A stretch of DNA of 64,000 nt from Marinovum sp048263515 (GCF_048263515.1 NZ_JBLXEC010000016.1:1-64000), one strand, 5' to 3'. Counted from the first letter of the stretch, positions 18,772 to 27,701 are shown. The notes: a model not told the origin generated them from the letters alone. Numbers and translations: made by a program.

Positions 18772-19539
18772 ATGTCTGAGCACGACCGGATACCGACCAA
18801 CCTCAGGACCCTCCTGATCCTCGAGATCCTCGGGCGCAGCGACCGCCCCATGACCGCGACCGAGATCAACGAGGACCTGGGCCTGCCCAAGCAGACGGTG
18901 CACCGGCTTTGCGCCACGCTGGTCGAGACCGGGTTCCTCACCCGCCAGGGCCCCGACCGCCGCTATCAGGTGGCGCGGCGGCTGCGCGAGATGGGCGCCG
19001 GGCTGATCCACAGCTCGCGCGATCACATCGCCCGCCATCAGGTGCTGCTCGAGGTTTCGGCCGAGGTGCGCGAGACGGTGAACTACGTGGTGCCCGAGGA
19101 CACCGGCATGCGCTATCTCGACCGGGTCGAGACCGACTGGCCGTTCCGCGTGCAGCTGCCGGTCGGCACCAACGTGCCCTTTCACTGCACCGCCAGCGGA
19201 AAATGCTTTCTCGCCAGCCTTGCGCCGGAGGCGCGGGCGCGCTTTGTTTCGGCCTTGCCGCTGAAGCAGATGACCACGGCGACGCTGACCGATCCCGACG
19301 CGCTGCTGGCTGAACTGGCCGAGATCGCCGCAGTCGACTATTCCCTCGACCGCGAGGAATTCATCGAGGGCATGGTGGCCATTGCCGTGCCGGTCACCGA
19401 CCCTCAGGGCCGGTTCATCGCCGCGCTGGCGGTGCACGGCCCGACGCAAAGGATTTCCCTCGAGGCGGCGATTGACCGCAAGGAACTGCTGCAGACCGCC
19501 GCCGCCAGGCTGCGCGAGGCGCTGTTTCCCGCGACCTGA
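18772..19539 (+). CDS. IclR-family transcriptional regulator
   Basis: A 255-residue regulator with an N-terminal winged HTH (about 10-70; MTATEINEDLGLPKQTVHRL) and a C-terminal GAF-like effector domain (about 85-250; FHCTASGKCFLA is the family signature region). The ATG is preceded by gcaggga. It is divergent from the GMC-TRAP-USP operon across 109 bp and is the natural candidate to control it in response to the pathway substrate. Confidence 0.9.
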   Translation: MSEHDRIPTNLRTLLILEILGRSDRPMTATEINEDLGLPKQTVHRLCATLVETGFLTRQGPDRRYQVARRLREMGAGLIHSSRDHIARHQVLLEVSAEVRETVNYVVPEDTGMRYLDRVETDWPFRVQLPVGTNVPFHCTASGKCFLASLAPEARARFVSALPLKQMTTATLTDPDALLAELAEIAAVDYSLDREEFIEGMVAIAVPVTDPQGRFIAALAVHGPTQRISLEAAIDRKELLQTAAARLREALFPAT

Positions 19540-19543
19540 GCCC

Positions 19544-19900
19544 TCAGCCCTCGGGGCGCACCGGGAAGCGGTCGCCGTCCTTGGTGATCACCACCAGACG
19601 GTCTTTGCCGTCGAGCACGTAAAGGTCGCAGCGCGAGAACCCGGTGACGAACTCGATGCAGATCGTGCTGTCCTCGGTGACCTCGAAATAGCCGTAGCCG
19701 GTGCCGCCCTCGCCCGCATAGGTGTAGGTATAGCGCCCGTCGTCGTAGAATTCCGAGACGCCGCCATCGTAGAAGGCGATGCTGTTGCCACGCAGCCGCG
19801 CGTCCAGCGCAGCGACGGCGATCTCGCGGTCGCTGTCGCGGGGTTGCGCGGTGGCACCCAGGGGCGCGGCGACAAGGCAGAGGGCAAGGACAAGGCGCAT
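19544..19900 (-). CDS. Small exported hypothetical protein
   Basis: A 118-residue protein with a clear signal peptide (MRLVLALCLVAAPLGATAQ). The mature part is about 100 residues, rich in Tyr, Gly and Asp (YDDGRYTYTYAGEGGTGYGY), probably beta-structured, with two Cys that could form a disulfide. I do not recognise a functional family. It converges on the IclR gene with only a 4-bp gap. Confidence 0.7.
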   Translation of the reverse strand: MRLVLALCLVAAPLGATAQPRDSDREIAVAALDARLRGNSIAFYDGGVSEFYDDGRYTYTYAGEGGTGYGYFEVTEDSTICIEFVTGFSRCDLYVLDGKDRLVVITKDGDRFPVRPEG

Positions 19901-19963
19901 CAGGCAGGCTCCGATGTGGTTTGCCCCGAGCCTAGCCGATCCGGGCTGACCGGCGGCACACGA

Positions 19964-22900
19964 TCACGCGACCAGCTTCTCGGCCTTCTTCAGATCGACC
20001 GAAACCAGCTGCGACACACCCTGCTCCTGCATCGTCACGCCGAACAGCCGGTCCATCCGTGCCATCGTCACCGCGTGGTGGGTGATGATCAGGAAGCGGG
20101 TGTCGGTGCGGCGGCACATCTCGTCCAGCAGGTCGCAGAACCGCGTCACGTTGGCATCGTCGAGCGGCGCGTCGACCTCGTCGAGCACACAGATCGGCGC
20201 CGGGTTGGCGAGGAAGACGGCAAAGATCAGCGCCAGCGCCGTCAGCGTCTGTTCGCCGCCAGACAGCAGCGACAGGGTCGAGAGCTTCTTGCCCGGCGGC
20301 TGGCACATGATCTCGAGGCCGGCTTCCAGCGGATCGTCGGACTCCACCAGCACCAGATTGGCCTCGCCGCCGCCGAACAGATGGGTGAAGAGCATCGAGA
20401 AGTTGCTGTTGACCTGCTCGAAAGCGGTCAGAAGACGCTCGCGCCCCTCGCGGTTGAGACTGGCAATGCCGCCGCGCAGGGTGCGGATCGCCTCTTCGAG
20501 GTCGGTCTTTTCCGTGACCAGGGTGTCATGCTCTTCCTGCACCTCGCGGGCGTCTTCCTCGGCCCGGAGATTGACCGCGCCCAGACCGTCGCGCTGCCGC
20601 TTGAGCCGATTGACGGTCTCTTCGATGCGCTCGGCGGGGGGCATGTCCTCGGGGTTGGTGCCGAGCTTTTCCAGCAGCCGTGCCGGGGTGACCTCGAGCT
20701 CGTCCTCGATCCGCTCAGCCGCGGCGCGGGTGGTTTCCTGCGCGGCCTCGGCGCGGGCCTGGGCGGCGGCGCGGGCTTCGCGGGCCTCGGATGCGGCGCG
20801 TTCGGCCTCGCGTTCGGCCTGATCGGCGCTGCGCAGGGTGGCCTCGGCCTCTGACAGGGCCTGGGCGGCGGCGCTGCGGCGCTCTTCGGCGGCGGCGATG
20901 CTGTCGCCCAGCTCTTCGCGCTGCGCGGCGATCTCGAGCGGCACCTGCACCGCGGCGGCCAGTTCGTCCTCGCTTGCGGTCTTGCGCTCGGTCAGCTCGG
21001 TACTGCGCTTTTCGGCGGTCTCGAGCCGGTGGCGCCAGCCCGACAGCTCCTTGGTGACCTGCTGGCTGCGGCGGGTGCGGGCCTCGCCCTCGCGGCGCAA
21101 CTCGTCGAGGCCGGAGCGCCGAGCCATCATCGTCATCCGTGCGGCCTCGACCGTCATCTTGACGTCTTCGACCAGCGCCCGCGCGGCTTCGAGATCGGGC
21201 AGATCGGCAGCGGCGCGCTCGGCCTCGCGCAGTTGCAGCGCGGCGGCGTGGCTTTCCTCTTCATGGCGCTGCACGGCAAGGCCCAGGCTTTCGAGACGGC
21301 CCTCGGCGAGGTTCTTTTCAGCCTCGGCGCGGTTCATCGCGCGGCTGGCATCGTTGAAGGCGCGGTCGGCCTCGCGGCGGGCCTCGCGGGCCTCCTTGTC
21401 GGCGCGGGCAAGATCGCTGAGACGGGCGGTCAGAGCGTCATGCGCGGCGCGCGCGGCCTCCATCCGGGTGGTGGCATGTTCCAGCGATTGCTTGAGCTCT
21501 TCCAGACGGTTGAGCTGTTCCAGTCGCAGCGCGGCGGCGGAGGGCGCATCCTCGGCCCAGGCGCGGAAACCGTCCCAGCGCCAGAGATCGCCCTCGGGGC
21601 TGACCAGCCGTTGGCCGGGTTGCAGCAGCGGTTGCAGCCGGGCGCCGTCGTCGGCCTCGACGAGGCCGATCTGGCCCATGCGCCGGGCCAGAACCTCTGG
21701 CACCGAAACATGCAGCGACAGCGGCGTGACGCCTTCGGGCAGCGCCGGCGGCAGGTCGTAATTCGGCAGGCTGGCCCAGCCCGAGGGGCCATCGGCCTGC
21801 ACCTCCGGCGCGCGCAGGTCATCGGCCAGAGCGGCGCCGAGCGCCTTTTCGAAGCCCTGCTGCACCTGCAGCCGGTCCATGATCTGGCCGCCCTCTGCGG
21901 TGTCGCGTTCGAGCAGCTTGGCCAGAGCCGAGGCCTCGGCGCGCAGGGCATTGGCCTCGCCCTCGGCCTCGGAGCGTTCGGCGCGGGCCTCGGCCTCGCG
22001 CGATTGCGCCTCGGCGCGGGCGTCATCGGCAGCGGTGAGCGCATCGTCGGCGCGCTGCGCCATCTGCCGCGCGGCCTCTTCGGCGGCGCGGGCGGCGGCC
22101 TCGTCCTCGACGGCCTGGGCTAGGCGGGATTTCGACTCGTCGACGGCGGCGCGGGCCTTCTGTGCCTCGGTCTCGCTGCGATCCTGGCGCTTGCGGCTCT
22201 CGTCCAGCAGGCGCTGGGCCGACTGGTGGCGGGCGGCGAGACGGGCGACGTCTTCGGTCTGGCGGGTCAGGTCGCCTTCGCGTTCGGACAGGACGGCGGC
22301 GGCCTCCTGCGCCATTTCGGTGGCCTCTTCCATCGCGGCCTCATGGCCTTCGCCGGCCTTGGCGAGCTCGGCGGCTTCCCACTCCAGCCGCTCGATGGTC
22401 TCGCCGGCGTCGCGGTTGAGCCCGGCCTCCCGGTCGATGTCGCGGGCCAGCTGGGCGATGCGGTTTTCCAGCGTGGCGATCTTGTCCCGGGCGGTGGTCT
22501 CCTGGTCGGCGAGCGTGTCGCGCTGCACCTGCAGGCGTTGCAGCACGGCCGAGGCGATCGCCTCTTCCTCGCGCAGGGCCGGCAGCACGGTGTCGGCCTC
22601 CTGCCGCGCCTTGGTGGCCTGGCGGGCGGCGGTCTCGGCCTGGGCGGCGCCGGTGACCATGGCGCGCAGCACCTCTTCGGCCCTGAGACGGGCCTCATCG
22701 GCCTCTTTCCAGCGGCGATAAAGCAGCAGCCCCTCGGCCTGCCGTAGGTCTTCGCCGATGGCGCGATAGCGCGCGGCCTGCTTGGCCTGACGGGCGAGCT
22801 GCGCCAGCTGGGTCGCGAGCTGTTCGATCACGTCGTCGACGCGCAGCAGGTTGGCCTCGGTGCTCTTGAGCTTCAGCTCGGCCTCGTGGCGACGCTGGTA

Positions 22901-23419
22901 GAGGCCCGAGATGCCGGCGGCCTCTTCAAGGATGCGGCGGCGGTTCTTGGGCTTGGCATTGATCAGCTCGCTGATCTGGCCTTGCCGCACCAGCGCCGGC
23001 GAATGCGCACCGGTTGAGGCATCGGCAAAGAGCATCTGCACGTCGCGGGCGCGCACGTCCTTGGAGTTGATCTTGTAGGCAGAACCCACGTCGCGGGTGA
23101 TCCGGCGGGTGATCTCCAGCGCGTCACTGTCGTTGAAGCCGGCGGGCGCCAGACGGTCGGAATTGTCGAGATGCAGCGCCACTTCGGCAAAGTTGCGGGC
23201 CGGGCGCGAGGAGGCGCCGGCGAAAATCACGTCTTCCATGCCGCCGCCGCGCATCGCCTTGGCGCGGGTCTCGCCCATCACCCAGCGCAGCGCTTCGAGC
23301 AGGTTGGACTTGCCGCAGCCATTCGGCCCCACCACGCCGGTCAGACCGTCCTGAATCAACAGATCGGTCGGGTCGACAAAGCTTTTGAAGCCTGTCAGAC
23401 GCAGTTTGGAAAAGCGCAA
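19964..23419 (-). CDS. smc: Chromosome segregation ATPase SMC
   Basis: A 1151-residue SMC protein. Walker A is GPNGCGKSN (31-39). Two long Ala/Glu/Arg-rich coiled coils flank a hinge near residues 510-650. The ABC signature LSLLSGGEQTLTALAL and Walker B ICVLDEVDAPLDD lie near the C-terminus. It condenses and separates chromosomes with ScpA/B. The start is TTG, with GAGAGG 8 bases upstream; no in-frame ATG gives the conserved MRFSKLRLTGFKSF beginning. Confidence 0.95.
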   Translation of the reverse strand: MRFSKLRLTGFKSFVDPTDLLIQDGLTGVVGPNGCGKSNLLEALRWVMGETRAKAMRGGGMEDVIFAGASSRPARNFAEVALHLDNSDRLAPAGFNDSDALEITRRITRDVGSAYKINSKDVRARDVQMLFADASTGAHSPALVRQGQISELINAKPKNRRRILEEAAGISGLYQRRHEAELKLKSTEANLLRVDDVIEQLATQLAQLARQAKQAARYRAIGEDLRQAEGLLLYRRWKEADEARLRAEEVLRAMVTGAAQAETAARQATKARQEADTVLPALREEEAIASAVLQRLQVQRDTLADQETTARDKIATLENRIAQLARDIDREAGLNRDAGETIERLEWEAAELAKAGEGHEAAMEEATEMAQEAAAVLSEREGDLTRQTEDVARLAARHQSAQRLLDESRKRQDRSETEAQKARAAVDESKSRLAQAVEDEAAARAAEEAARQMAQRADDALTAADDARAEAQSREAEARAERSEAEGEANALRAEASALAKLLERDTAEGGQIMDRLQVQQGFEKALGAALADDLRAPEVQADGPSGWASLPNYDLPPALPEGVTPLSLHVSVPEVLARRMGQIGLVEADDGARLQPLLQPGQRLVSPEGDLWRWDGFRAWAEDAPSAAALRLEQLNRLEELKQSLEHATTRMEAARAAHDALTARLSDLARADKEAREARREADRAFNDASRAMNRAEAEKNLAEGRLESLGLAVQRHEEESHAAALQLREAERAAADLPDLEAARALVEDVKMTVEAARMTMMARRSGLDELRREGEARTRRSQQVTKELSGWRHRLETAEKRSTELTERKTASEDELAAAVQVPLEIAAQREELGDSIAAAEERRSAAAQALSEAEATLRSADQAEREAERAASEAREARAAAQARAEAAQETTRAAAERIEDELEVTPARLLEKLGTNPEDMPPAERIEETVNRLKRQRDGLGAVNLRAEEDAREVQEEHDTLVTEKTDLEEAIRTLRGGIASLNREGRERLLTAFEQVNSNFSMLFTHLFGGGEANLVLVESDDPLEAGLEIMCQPPGKKLSTLSLLSGGEQTLTALALIFAVFLANPAPICVLDEVDAPLDDANVTRFCDLLDEMCRRTDTRFLIITHHAVTMARMDRLFGVTMQEQGVSQLVSVDLKKAEKLVA

Positions 23420-23473
23420 TGCTCTGGCCTCTCGATTGCCCGGGTATGGCCCGGTGATTCCGGTTTTCAGCCA

Positions 23474-23502
23474 GTCTGAGCCTTGGTGTTGTGGTCTGTC
23501 AA
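23474..23502 (-). promoter_or_regulatory. Possible smc promoter
   Basis: On the minus strand a perfect TTGACA (23502-23497) is followed after 17 bases by TCAGAC, about 55 bases before the smc TTG start. The -10 match is weak. Confidence 0.3.
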
Positions 23503-23536
23503 CGCCCCCACACAGGATGTGGGAATAACCTCTGAC

Positions 23537-23545
23537 TTATCCACA
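23537..23545 (+). other. Single consensus DnaA box upstream of smc
   Basis: TTATCCACA matches the consensus DnaA box exactly and lies in the intergenic space between smc and the lipoprotein gene. One such 9-mer in 64 kb is not unexpected by chance, and there is no cluster or AT-rich unwinding element, so this is not an origin. Confidence 0.3.
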
Positions 23546-23571
23546 ATATATCGGCTGATTCCGGCTGGTTG

Positions 23572-23967
23572 TCAGCCGCAACTCAGGAAGACGTCGCGTT
23601 CTCCGCGGAGATCCGCCGGTGACAGCCTGCCGCTGCAGACCGCCCGGCCCCGTGGCTGGCGCGGAGGCTTGAGGCCGTCGCCGCAGTCGAGACCGGCCAG
23701 CAGCACCGAGGGATCGCCCTGCAGCCAGACAATGTCGCAGCCGGTGGCGCGTTCGATGGCGCGGCCGCCGTTATTGGCGACATCCGCCATGCGGACACTC
23801 CAGAGGGCGTTGGTACGGATCGCCTCGGCATAGCCGGCGCGGTGACGCACGTCGAACTGCATGCCACCCTCTGACAGGCGGACGGGGGCCACGCCGATAT
23901 GGCGCAGCCCCGGGCTGTTACAGCCTGAGAGAAGGATCAAAACGGGAAACAACGCAAATCGACCCAT
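23572..23967 (-). CDS. Small putative lipoprotein
   Basis: A 131-residue protein beginning with a lipoprotein signal (MGRFALFPVLILLSGC, lipobox LLSGC, Cys16). The mature part contains four further Cys that could form two disulfides and no recognised catalytic motif. Likely anchored to a membrane on the periplasmic side. It lies upstream of smc in the same direction but is separated by an intergenic region with its own promoter candidate. Function unknown. Confidence 0.7.
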   Translation of the reverse strand: MGRFALFPVLILLSGCNSPGLRHIGVAPVRLSEGGMQFDVRHRAGYAEAIRTNALWSVRMADVANNGGRAIERATGCDIVWLQGDPSVLLAGLDCGDGLKPPRQPRGRAVCSGRLSPADLRGERDVFLSCG

Positions 23968-24062
23968 GGGTCAGGCCTAGACCGCAGGCATTAACAAACC
24001 CTTACCGGATGCGAAACAATCCAGGCCCAAGCCGTCGATTGTTTCGCAGATCGCCGGGAAGC

Positions 24063-24092
24063 TTGCTCCTGCCCCGCCTGTGGTCATATAAA
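24063..24092 (+). promoter_or_regulatory. Promoter of the FCD-GntR regulator gene
   Basis: TTGCTC (24063-24068), an 18-bp spacer, then TATAAA (24087-24092). The expected start point is about 15 bases before the ATG at 24115. Confidence 0.55.
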
Positions 24093-24099
24093 CTGACCA
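24081..24099. promoter_or_regulatory. FadR/PdhR-type operator over the promoter
   Basis: Inverted repeat TGGTCA-N7-TGACCA. The dyad encloses the -10 element and is followed by AATTG. FadR-subfamily GntR proteins bind TGGT/ACCA-type palindromes, so the downstream regulator probably represses its own gene here. Confidence 0.55.
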
Positions 24100-24114
24100 A
24101 TTGCAGGAGCCCCC

Positions 24115-24888
24115 ATGCCGTTTCAACCGATCCAGCCCGAGAAGCTTTCGACCGCGGTAACCCGCCAGATCGAACAGCTCATCCTGCGTGGCATCCTGCG
24201 CCCGGGCGAGCGCCTGCCCTCGGAACGTGAACTCTCGGACCGGCTGGGCGTCTCGCGCCCCTCATTGCGCGAAGCCATCGCCGATCTCGAGGCCAAGGGC
24301 CTGCTGACCGCCAAGGCCGGCGCCGGGGTCTTTGTCGCCGATGTGCTGGGCTCGGCCTTTGCGCCGGCGCTGGTGCAGCTCTTTGCCAGCCATGACGAGG
24401 CGGTCTTCGACTACCTCTCCTTCCGGCGCGACATGGAGGGGCTGGCGGCCGAGCGCGCGGCGCGGCTGGGGTCGGACACCGATCTGCGGGTGATCCAGAC
24501 GGTGTTTGACAAGATGGTGGCGGCGCATGCCAAGCGCGACCCGTCTGACGAGGCGGCGCTGGATGCCGAGTTCCACCTGTCGATCATCGAGGCCAGCCAT
24601 AACGTCGTCATGCTGCACATGATGCGCTCGATGTACCAGCTGTTGCGCGAGGGCGTGTTCTACAACCGCCAGATCATGTTCCGCCAGCGGCTGACCCGCG
24701 ACATGCTGCTGGAGCAGCACGAACGCATCAACACCGCCCTGCAGGCGCGCGAGGCCACGGCAGCGCGGGCGGCGGTCGAGAGCCACCTGGATTTCGTCGA
24801 GACCGCGCTGCGCGACAATGCCAAGGCGGCGCGCAACGAGGCAGTGGCGCTGCAACGGTTCGAACACGAGCAAAACCGCAAGCCCTGA
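24115..24888 (+). CDS. GntR-family regulator, FadR/FCD subfamily (PdhR/LldR-like)
   Basis: A 257-residue regulator. The winged HTH spans about 9-78 (RLPSERELSDRLGVSRPSLREA). An all-helical FCD effector domain (about 95-240) has the Asp and His residues that usually hold a metal (DAEFHLSIIEASHN, EQHERI, ESHLDF). Such proteins sense carboxylates such as lactate, pyruvate or glycolate. CAGGAG precedes the ATG by 5 bases, and a perfect dyad covers its promoter, implying autorepression. No metabolic target lies beside it. Confidence 0.9.
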   Translation: MPFQPIQPEKLSTAVTRQIEQLILRGILRPGERLPSERELSDRLGVSRPSLREAIADLEAKGLLTAKAGAGVFVADVLGSAFAPALVQLFASHDEAVFDYLSFRRDMEGLAAERAARLGSDTDLRVIQTVFDKMVAAHAKRDPSDEAALDAEFHLSIIEASHNVVMLHMMRSMYQLLREGVFYNRQIMFRQRLTRDMLLEQHERINTALQAREATAARAAVESHLDFVETALRDNAKAARNEAVALQRFEHEQNRKP

Positions 24889-24913
24889 TCCCCCTGCCCC
24901 GAGAAACGCAAAA

Positions 24914-24938
24914 CGCCCGAAGCGCGAAGCTCCGGGCG
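24914..24938 (-). terminator. Terminator of the ATP synthase F0 operon
   Basis: A 10-bp stem with one mismatch (24914-24923 / 24929-24938). On the minus strand it is followed by gttttgcgttt. It lies 50 bases past the atpF stop, between convergent genes. Confidence 0.65.
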
Positions 24939-24987
24939 ATGCAATCTTGTCTGCCGGCTGTCAGCGCGGGAAAGCCCCCCACGCGGC

Positions 24988-25545
24988 TCAGTGCAGCTTG
25001 GCTTCCACCGTGGCGATCGACTCGTCGATCATCCGGTTGGCGTCGGCCTCGGTCATCTGCTTGGCGATCACTTCGCGGGCGGCGGCAACAGCCACCACGA
25101 TCGCGCGATCCCGCACTTCCTTGACCGCGGCGGCACGGGCCGATGCGATCTGGTCCTCGGCACCGGCCAGGCGGCGGGCGATCGAAGCTTCGATGTCCTT
25201 CTTCGCGGATTCGGCGGCAATGCGCGCCTCTTCCTTGGCGTGGTCGACGATGCGCTGCGACTGGTCCTTCACCTCTTGCTGCTTGCGCTCGTAAGAGGCC
25301 AGCAGGGTCTGCGCTTCCTCGCGGATGGCGCGGGCTTCGTCCAGCTCGCTGCGGATGCCTTCGGCCCGCTTGTCGAGCATGCCTGCCAGCATCGAGGGGA
25401 CCTTGAAGTAGATCAGGACCGCGATGAACAGCAGGAAGGCGAGCAACACGATGAAATCGGTGTTGGCCAGCGAGAAGAAAGGACCGCTTGCGGCCAGCGC
25501 AGGGCTGCCCGAGGCAATCAGCGCGATGGTCAGAAACTTGCGCAT
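24988..25545 (-). CDS. atpF: ATP synthase F0 subunit b
   Basis: A 185-residue peripheral-stalk subunit. There is a membrane anchor at about 27-48 (FIVLLAFLLFIAVLIYFKVP) and a long charged amphipathic helix that dimerises with b'. Residues 1-20 look like a signal-like leader, as often seen in this group. It lies 3 bp after the b' gene and ends the F0 operon. Confidence 0.92.
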   Translation of the reverse strand: MRKFLTIALIASGSPALAASGPFFSLANTDFIVLLAFLLFIAVLIYFKVPSMLAGMLDKRAEGIRSELDEARAIREEAQTLLASYERKQQEVKDQSQRIVDHAKEEARIAAESAKKDIEASIARRLAGAEDQIASARAAAVKEVRDRAIVVAVAAAREVIAKQMTEADANRMIDESIATVEAKLH

Positions 25546-25548
25546 GTC

Positions 25549-26091
25549 TTACCCTTTCGTCCGTTCGGCGACGGCCGCGTCGATTGCGCTGCTGTCGGCC
25601 TTGCCGCCAAGCGCCGTGACGAGCGCTTCCGCGGTTTCCCGGGCAACCTCTTTCACGTTGTCGAGCGCGCTGGCGCGAATCTCGGAGATCGCCTTTTCCG
25701 ATTCCGCCGTGCGAGCGGCGATTTCGGCGTCGGCCTTGTCGGTTGCAACCTTGAGCTCGGCTGCAATCTCCTCCTTGGCCTCGGCGATGATGTTCTGTGC
25801 CTCGGCACGGGCATCTGCCAGCGCCTTGTCATAGGCCTTTTCGGCTTCACCGGCCTGACGCTTCAGCTCTTCGGCCTTGGCGAGGTCATTGGTGATGGTT
25901 CCCTGACGTTCCGCCAGAACCGCCGCGATGCGCGGCAGCGCGATGCGGGACAGGACGAAATAGATCACGGCCAGCGTGATCAGGAGCCAGAAGATCTGGT
26001 TGCCCCAGTGATCGAAGTTCAGCTGCGGCATGCCGGGTGCGGATGCGGCGGCGTCAGCCCCGACTGCGGCTTCTGTGGTTACTGTTGCCAT
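25549..26091 (-). CDS. atpG: ATP synthase F0 subunit b'
   Basis: A 180-residue b-type stalk subunit, divergent from its neighbour. The N-terminal anchor lies at about 28-48 (NQIFWLLITLAVIYFVLSRI) and a coiled-coil helix follows. Photosynthetic bacteria, cyanobacteria and many alphaproteobacteria use b/b' heterodimers instead of b2. A mildly acidic Ala-rich leader precedes the anchor. The symbol atpG (also atpF2 or atpX) is used for b' in this group. Confidence 0.9.
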   Translation of the reverse strand: MATVTTEAAVGADAAASAPGMPQLNFDHWGNQIFWLLITLAVIYFVLSRIALPRIAAVLAERQGTITNDLAKAEELKRQAGEAEKAYDKALADARAEAQNIIAEAKEEIAAELKVATDKADAEIAARTAESEKAISEIRASALDNVKEVARETAEALVTALGGKADSSAIDAAVAERTKG

Positions 26092-26177
26092 GTCGTCCTC
26101 CTTGGGAAGTCCGGTTACCAGCGGCCGGGCGCGTCAGCGCGCCCGACCGAGGCGTAAGGATCGATCTTCCGCAGGGT

Positions 26178-26402
26178 TTAGACGGCGAACATCAGCAGCA
26201 GAGCGACCAGGAACGAGAAGATGCCCAGGGCTTCTGCGAAGGCGATGCCGATGAAGAGGGTCGCGGTCTGCGACGCAGCGGCGGAGGGGTTGCGCAGGGC
26301 GCCGGCGAGGAAGTTGCCCGCGACGTTGCCCACACCGATTGCGGCGGCGCCGGAACCGATTGCTGCGAGACCTGCGCCGATGTGTGCCAGATTACCTTCC
26401 AT
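26178..26402 (-). CDS. atpE: ATP synthase F0 subunit c
   Basis: A 74-residue c-ring hairpin with two hydrophobic helices joined by the polar loop ALRNPSA. The proton-carrying carboxylate is Glu57 (IGIAFAEALGIF). The extra polar ligands of sodium-type rings are not evident, so it should be proton-driven. GGAGATACACCC upstream gives a strong ribosome site, suiting the high copy number of c. Confidence 0.95.
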   Translation of the reverse strand: MEGNLAHIGAGLAAIGSGAAAIGVGNVAGNFLAGALRNPSAAASQTATLFIGIAFAEALGIFSFLVALLLMFAV

Positions 26403-26447
26403 GGGTGTATCTCCTTACGATTGGAAGTTGGAATTCAGGGTTGTCCT

Positions 26448-26468
26448 GGGCGGAGAGGACCTCCGCCC
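26448..26468 (-). other. Hairpin in the atpB-atpE intercistronic region
   Basis: Stem gggcggag / ctccgccc (8 bp, 5-base loop), followed upstream by a smaller tgggt/accca stem at 26482-26496, in a 102-bp gap that is otherwise empty. It may protect or separately process the atpE mRNA. Confidence 0.45.
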
Positions 26469-26504
26469 GTATTTCGTGGGATGGGTGTGCAACCCACCGT
26501 CGGA

Positions 26505-27263
26505 TTAGTGCGACGGATGCAGAGCGTCCTTGAGGTAGACACATGTCAGGATGGTGAAGACATAAGCCTGGATGAAGGACACGAGGATTTCGAGACCGTA
26601 CATCGCGGTGATTGCCACGACCGAGATCGGCGAGACGACGGCGATGGCGGCAAAGCCTGCGAAGACCTTGATCACCGCGTGGCCGGCCATCAGGTTGCCT
26701 GCCAGACGAATGGAGTGGCTGACCGGACGGACGAAGTAGGAAATCACCTCGATGATCGCCAGGATCGGGCGCAGCGCCAGTGGTGCCGACTTGACCCAGA
26801 ACAGCTCGAGGAACTTGGTGCCGTTCTTGACAAAACCGACCACGGTGACGGTGACGAAGACCAGCAGCGCCAGAACCACGGTCACCGCGAAATGCGACGT
26901 GGTGGTAAAGGACATCGGGATCAGGCCGAGGAAGTTGGCCATCACGATGAACATGAAGAGCGTCATGATGTAGGGGAAGAACACGATGGCGTCCTTGCCG
27001 GCGACGTCTTCGACCATCTTGTAGACAAAGCCGTAGGCCAGCTCGCCGATCGACTGGGTGCGCGAGGGGATGATCGCACGGCGCGAGGTGCCCAGCACCA
27101 TCAGCGCCACAACGGCCAGAACCGCAAGCGCCATCCACAGCGTCACGTTGGTGATGGTGAACATGCCCACTTCGGAGCCGCCGAACAGCGGCTCGACGAT
27201 GAACTGATCCATCGGGTGGAAAACCAGACCGCCCTCTTCGGCAGCTTGCGCCTCAGTCGCCAT
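26505..27263 (-). CDS. atpB: ATP synthase F0 subunit a
   Basis: A 252-residue membrane subunit that forms the proton half-channels against the c-ring. The essential Arg lies in SIRLAGNLMAGH (about residue 183), followed by the conserved C-terminal helices (FIQAYVFTILTCVYLKDA). The start at MATEAQAAEE is chosen because longer frames upstream overlap atpI in another frame. It overlaps the end of atpI by about 11 bases. Confidence 0.94.
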   Translation of the reverse strand: MATEAQAAEEGGLVFHPMDQFIVEPLFGGSEVGMFTITNVTLWMALAVLAVVALMVLGTSRRAIIPSRTQSIGELAYGFVYKMVEDVAGKDAIVFFPYIMTLFMFIVMANFLGLIPMSFTTTSHFAVTVVLALLVFVTVTVVGFVKNGTKFLELFWVKSAPLALRPILAIIEVISYFVRPVSHSIRLAGNLMAGHAVIKVFAGFAAIAVVSPISVVAITAMYGLEILVSFIQAYVFTILTCVYLKDALHPSH

Positions 27264-27594
27264 TTTTGTCCCTCTCGTGCTCTCCGGCCGTGTCGGCCGA
27301 TTGGTCCTTTGGCTGGAACTCCTTGGCCGTGCGCAGCATCGTCTGCACCCCGGCGGCAAAGCCCAGCATTGTAAACAGCACCAGGAAGATCGGCAGCGTG
27401 CCGAACAGACTGTCGAGCCCGAAACCGAGACCGAAGCCGATCCCCAGACCGGCCACAAGCTCGATCACCATGCGCCAGCCCATGTTGGCCTGCGAATAGT
27501 GCTCTTCCTGGTGGGGTTTCGCTTCCACGCCCTTGAGCTTGGCGATGCGCGCGTCGAGCGCCTCCAGCCGCTTGCGATGCTCAAGGTCCGGCAA
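27253..27594 (-). CDS. atpI: ATP synthase accessory protein AtpI
   Basis: A 113-residue protein from the chosen TTG, which has AAGGGGGA just upstream. A longer TTG start at 27651 would add 19 unconserved residues. Two membrane helices (GWRMVIELVAGLGIGFGLGF and FLVLFTMLGFAAGV) follow a charged leader. AtpI assists c-ring assembly or magnesium supply. It is the first gene of the F0 operon. The start position is uncertain, but the gene is not. Confidence 0.88.
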   Translation of the reverse strand: MPDLEHRKRLEALDARIAKLKGVEAKPHQEEHYSQANMGWRMVIELVAGLGIGFGLGFGLDSLFGTLPIFLVLFTMLGFAAGVQTMLRTAKEFQPKDQSADTAGEHERDKNGD

Positions 27595-27701
27595 GCTGTC
27601 CCCCTTGGTAAATCCTGCCGTTGTGCTAAGCCCGCGGGGGCCGCGAGTCAATAAGCGGTGAGCGCGTTCGGAGCAGATCGCAAGACATTGATTTCAGGTC
27701 T

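Noticed and set aside
23537..23545. Origin of replication suggested by a DnaA box
   Set aside because: A single box without a cluster, an AT-rich element or dnaA/parAB neighbours; one such 9-mer is expected by chance in a window this size.
26037..27374. 445-codon plus-strand frame across the ATP synthase genes
   Set aside because: Antisense to atpB, atpE and atpG, which are unmistakable; the His/Asp/Gly-rich product has no recognisable domain.
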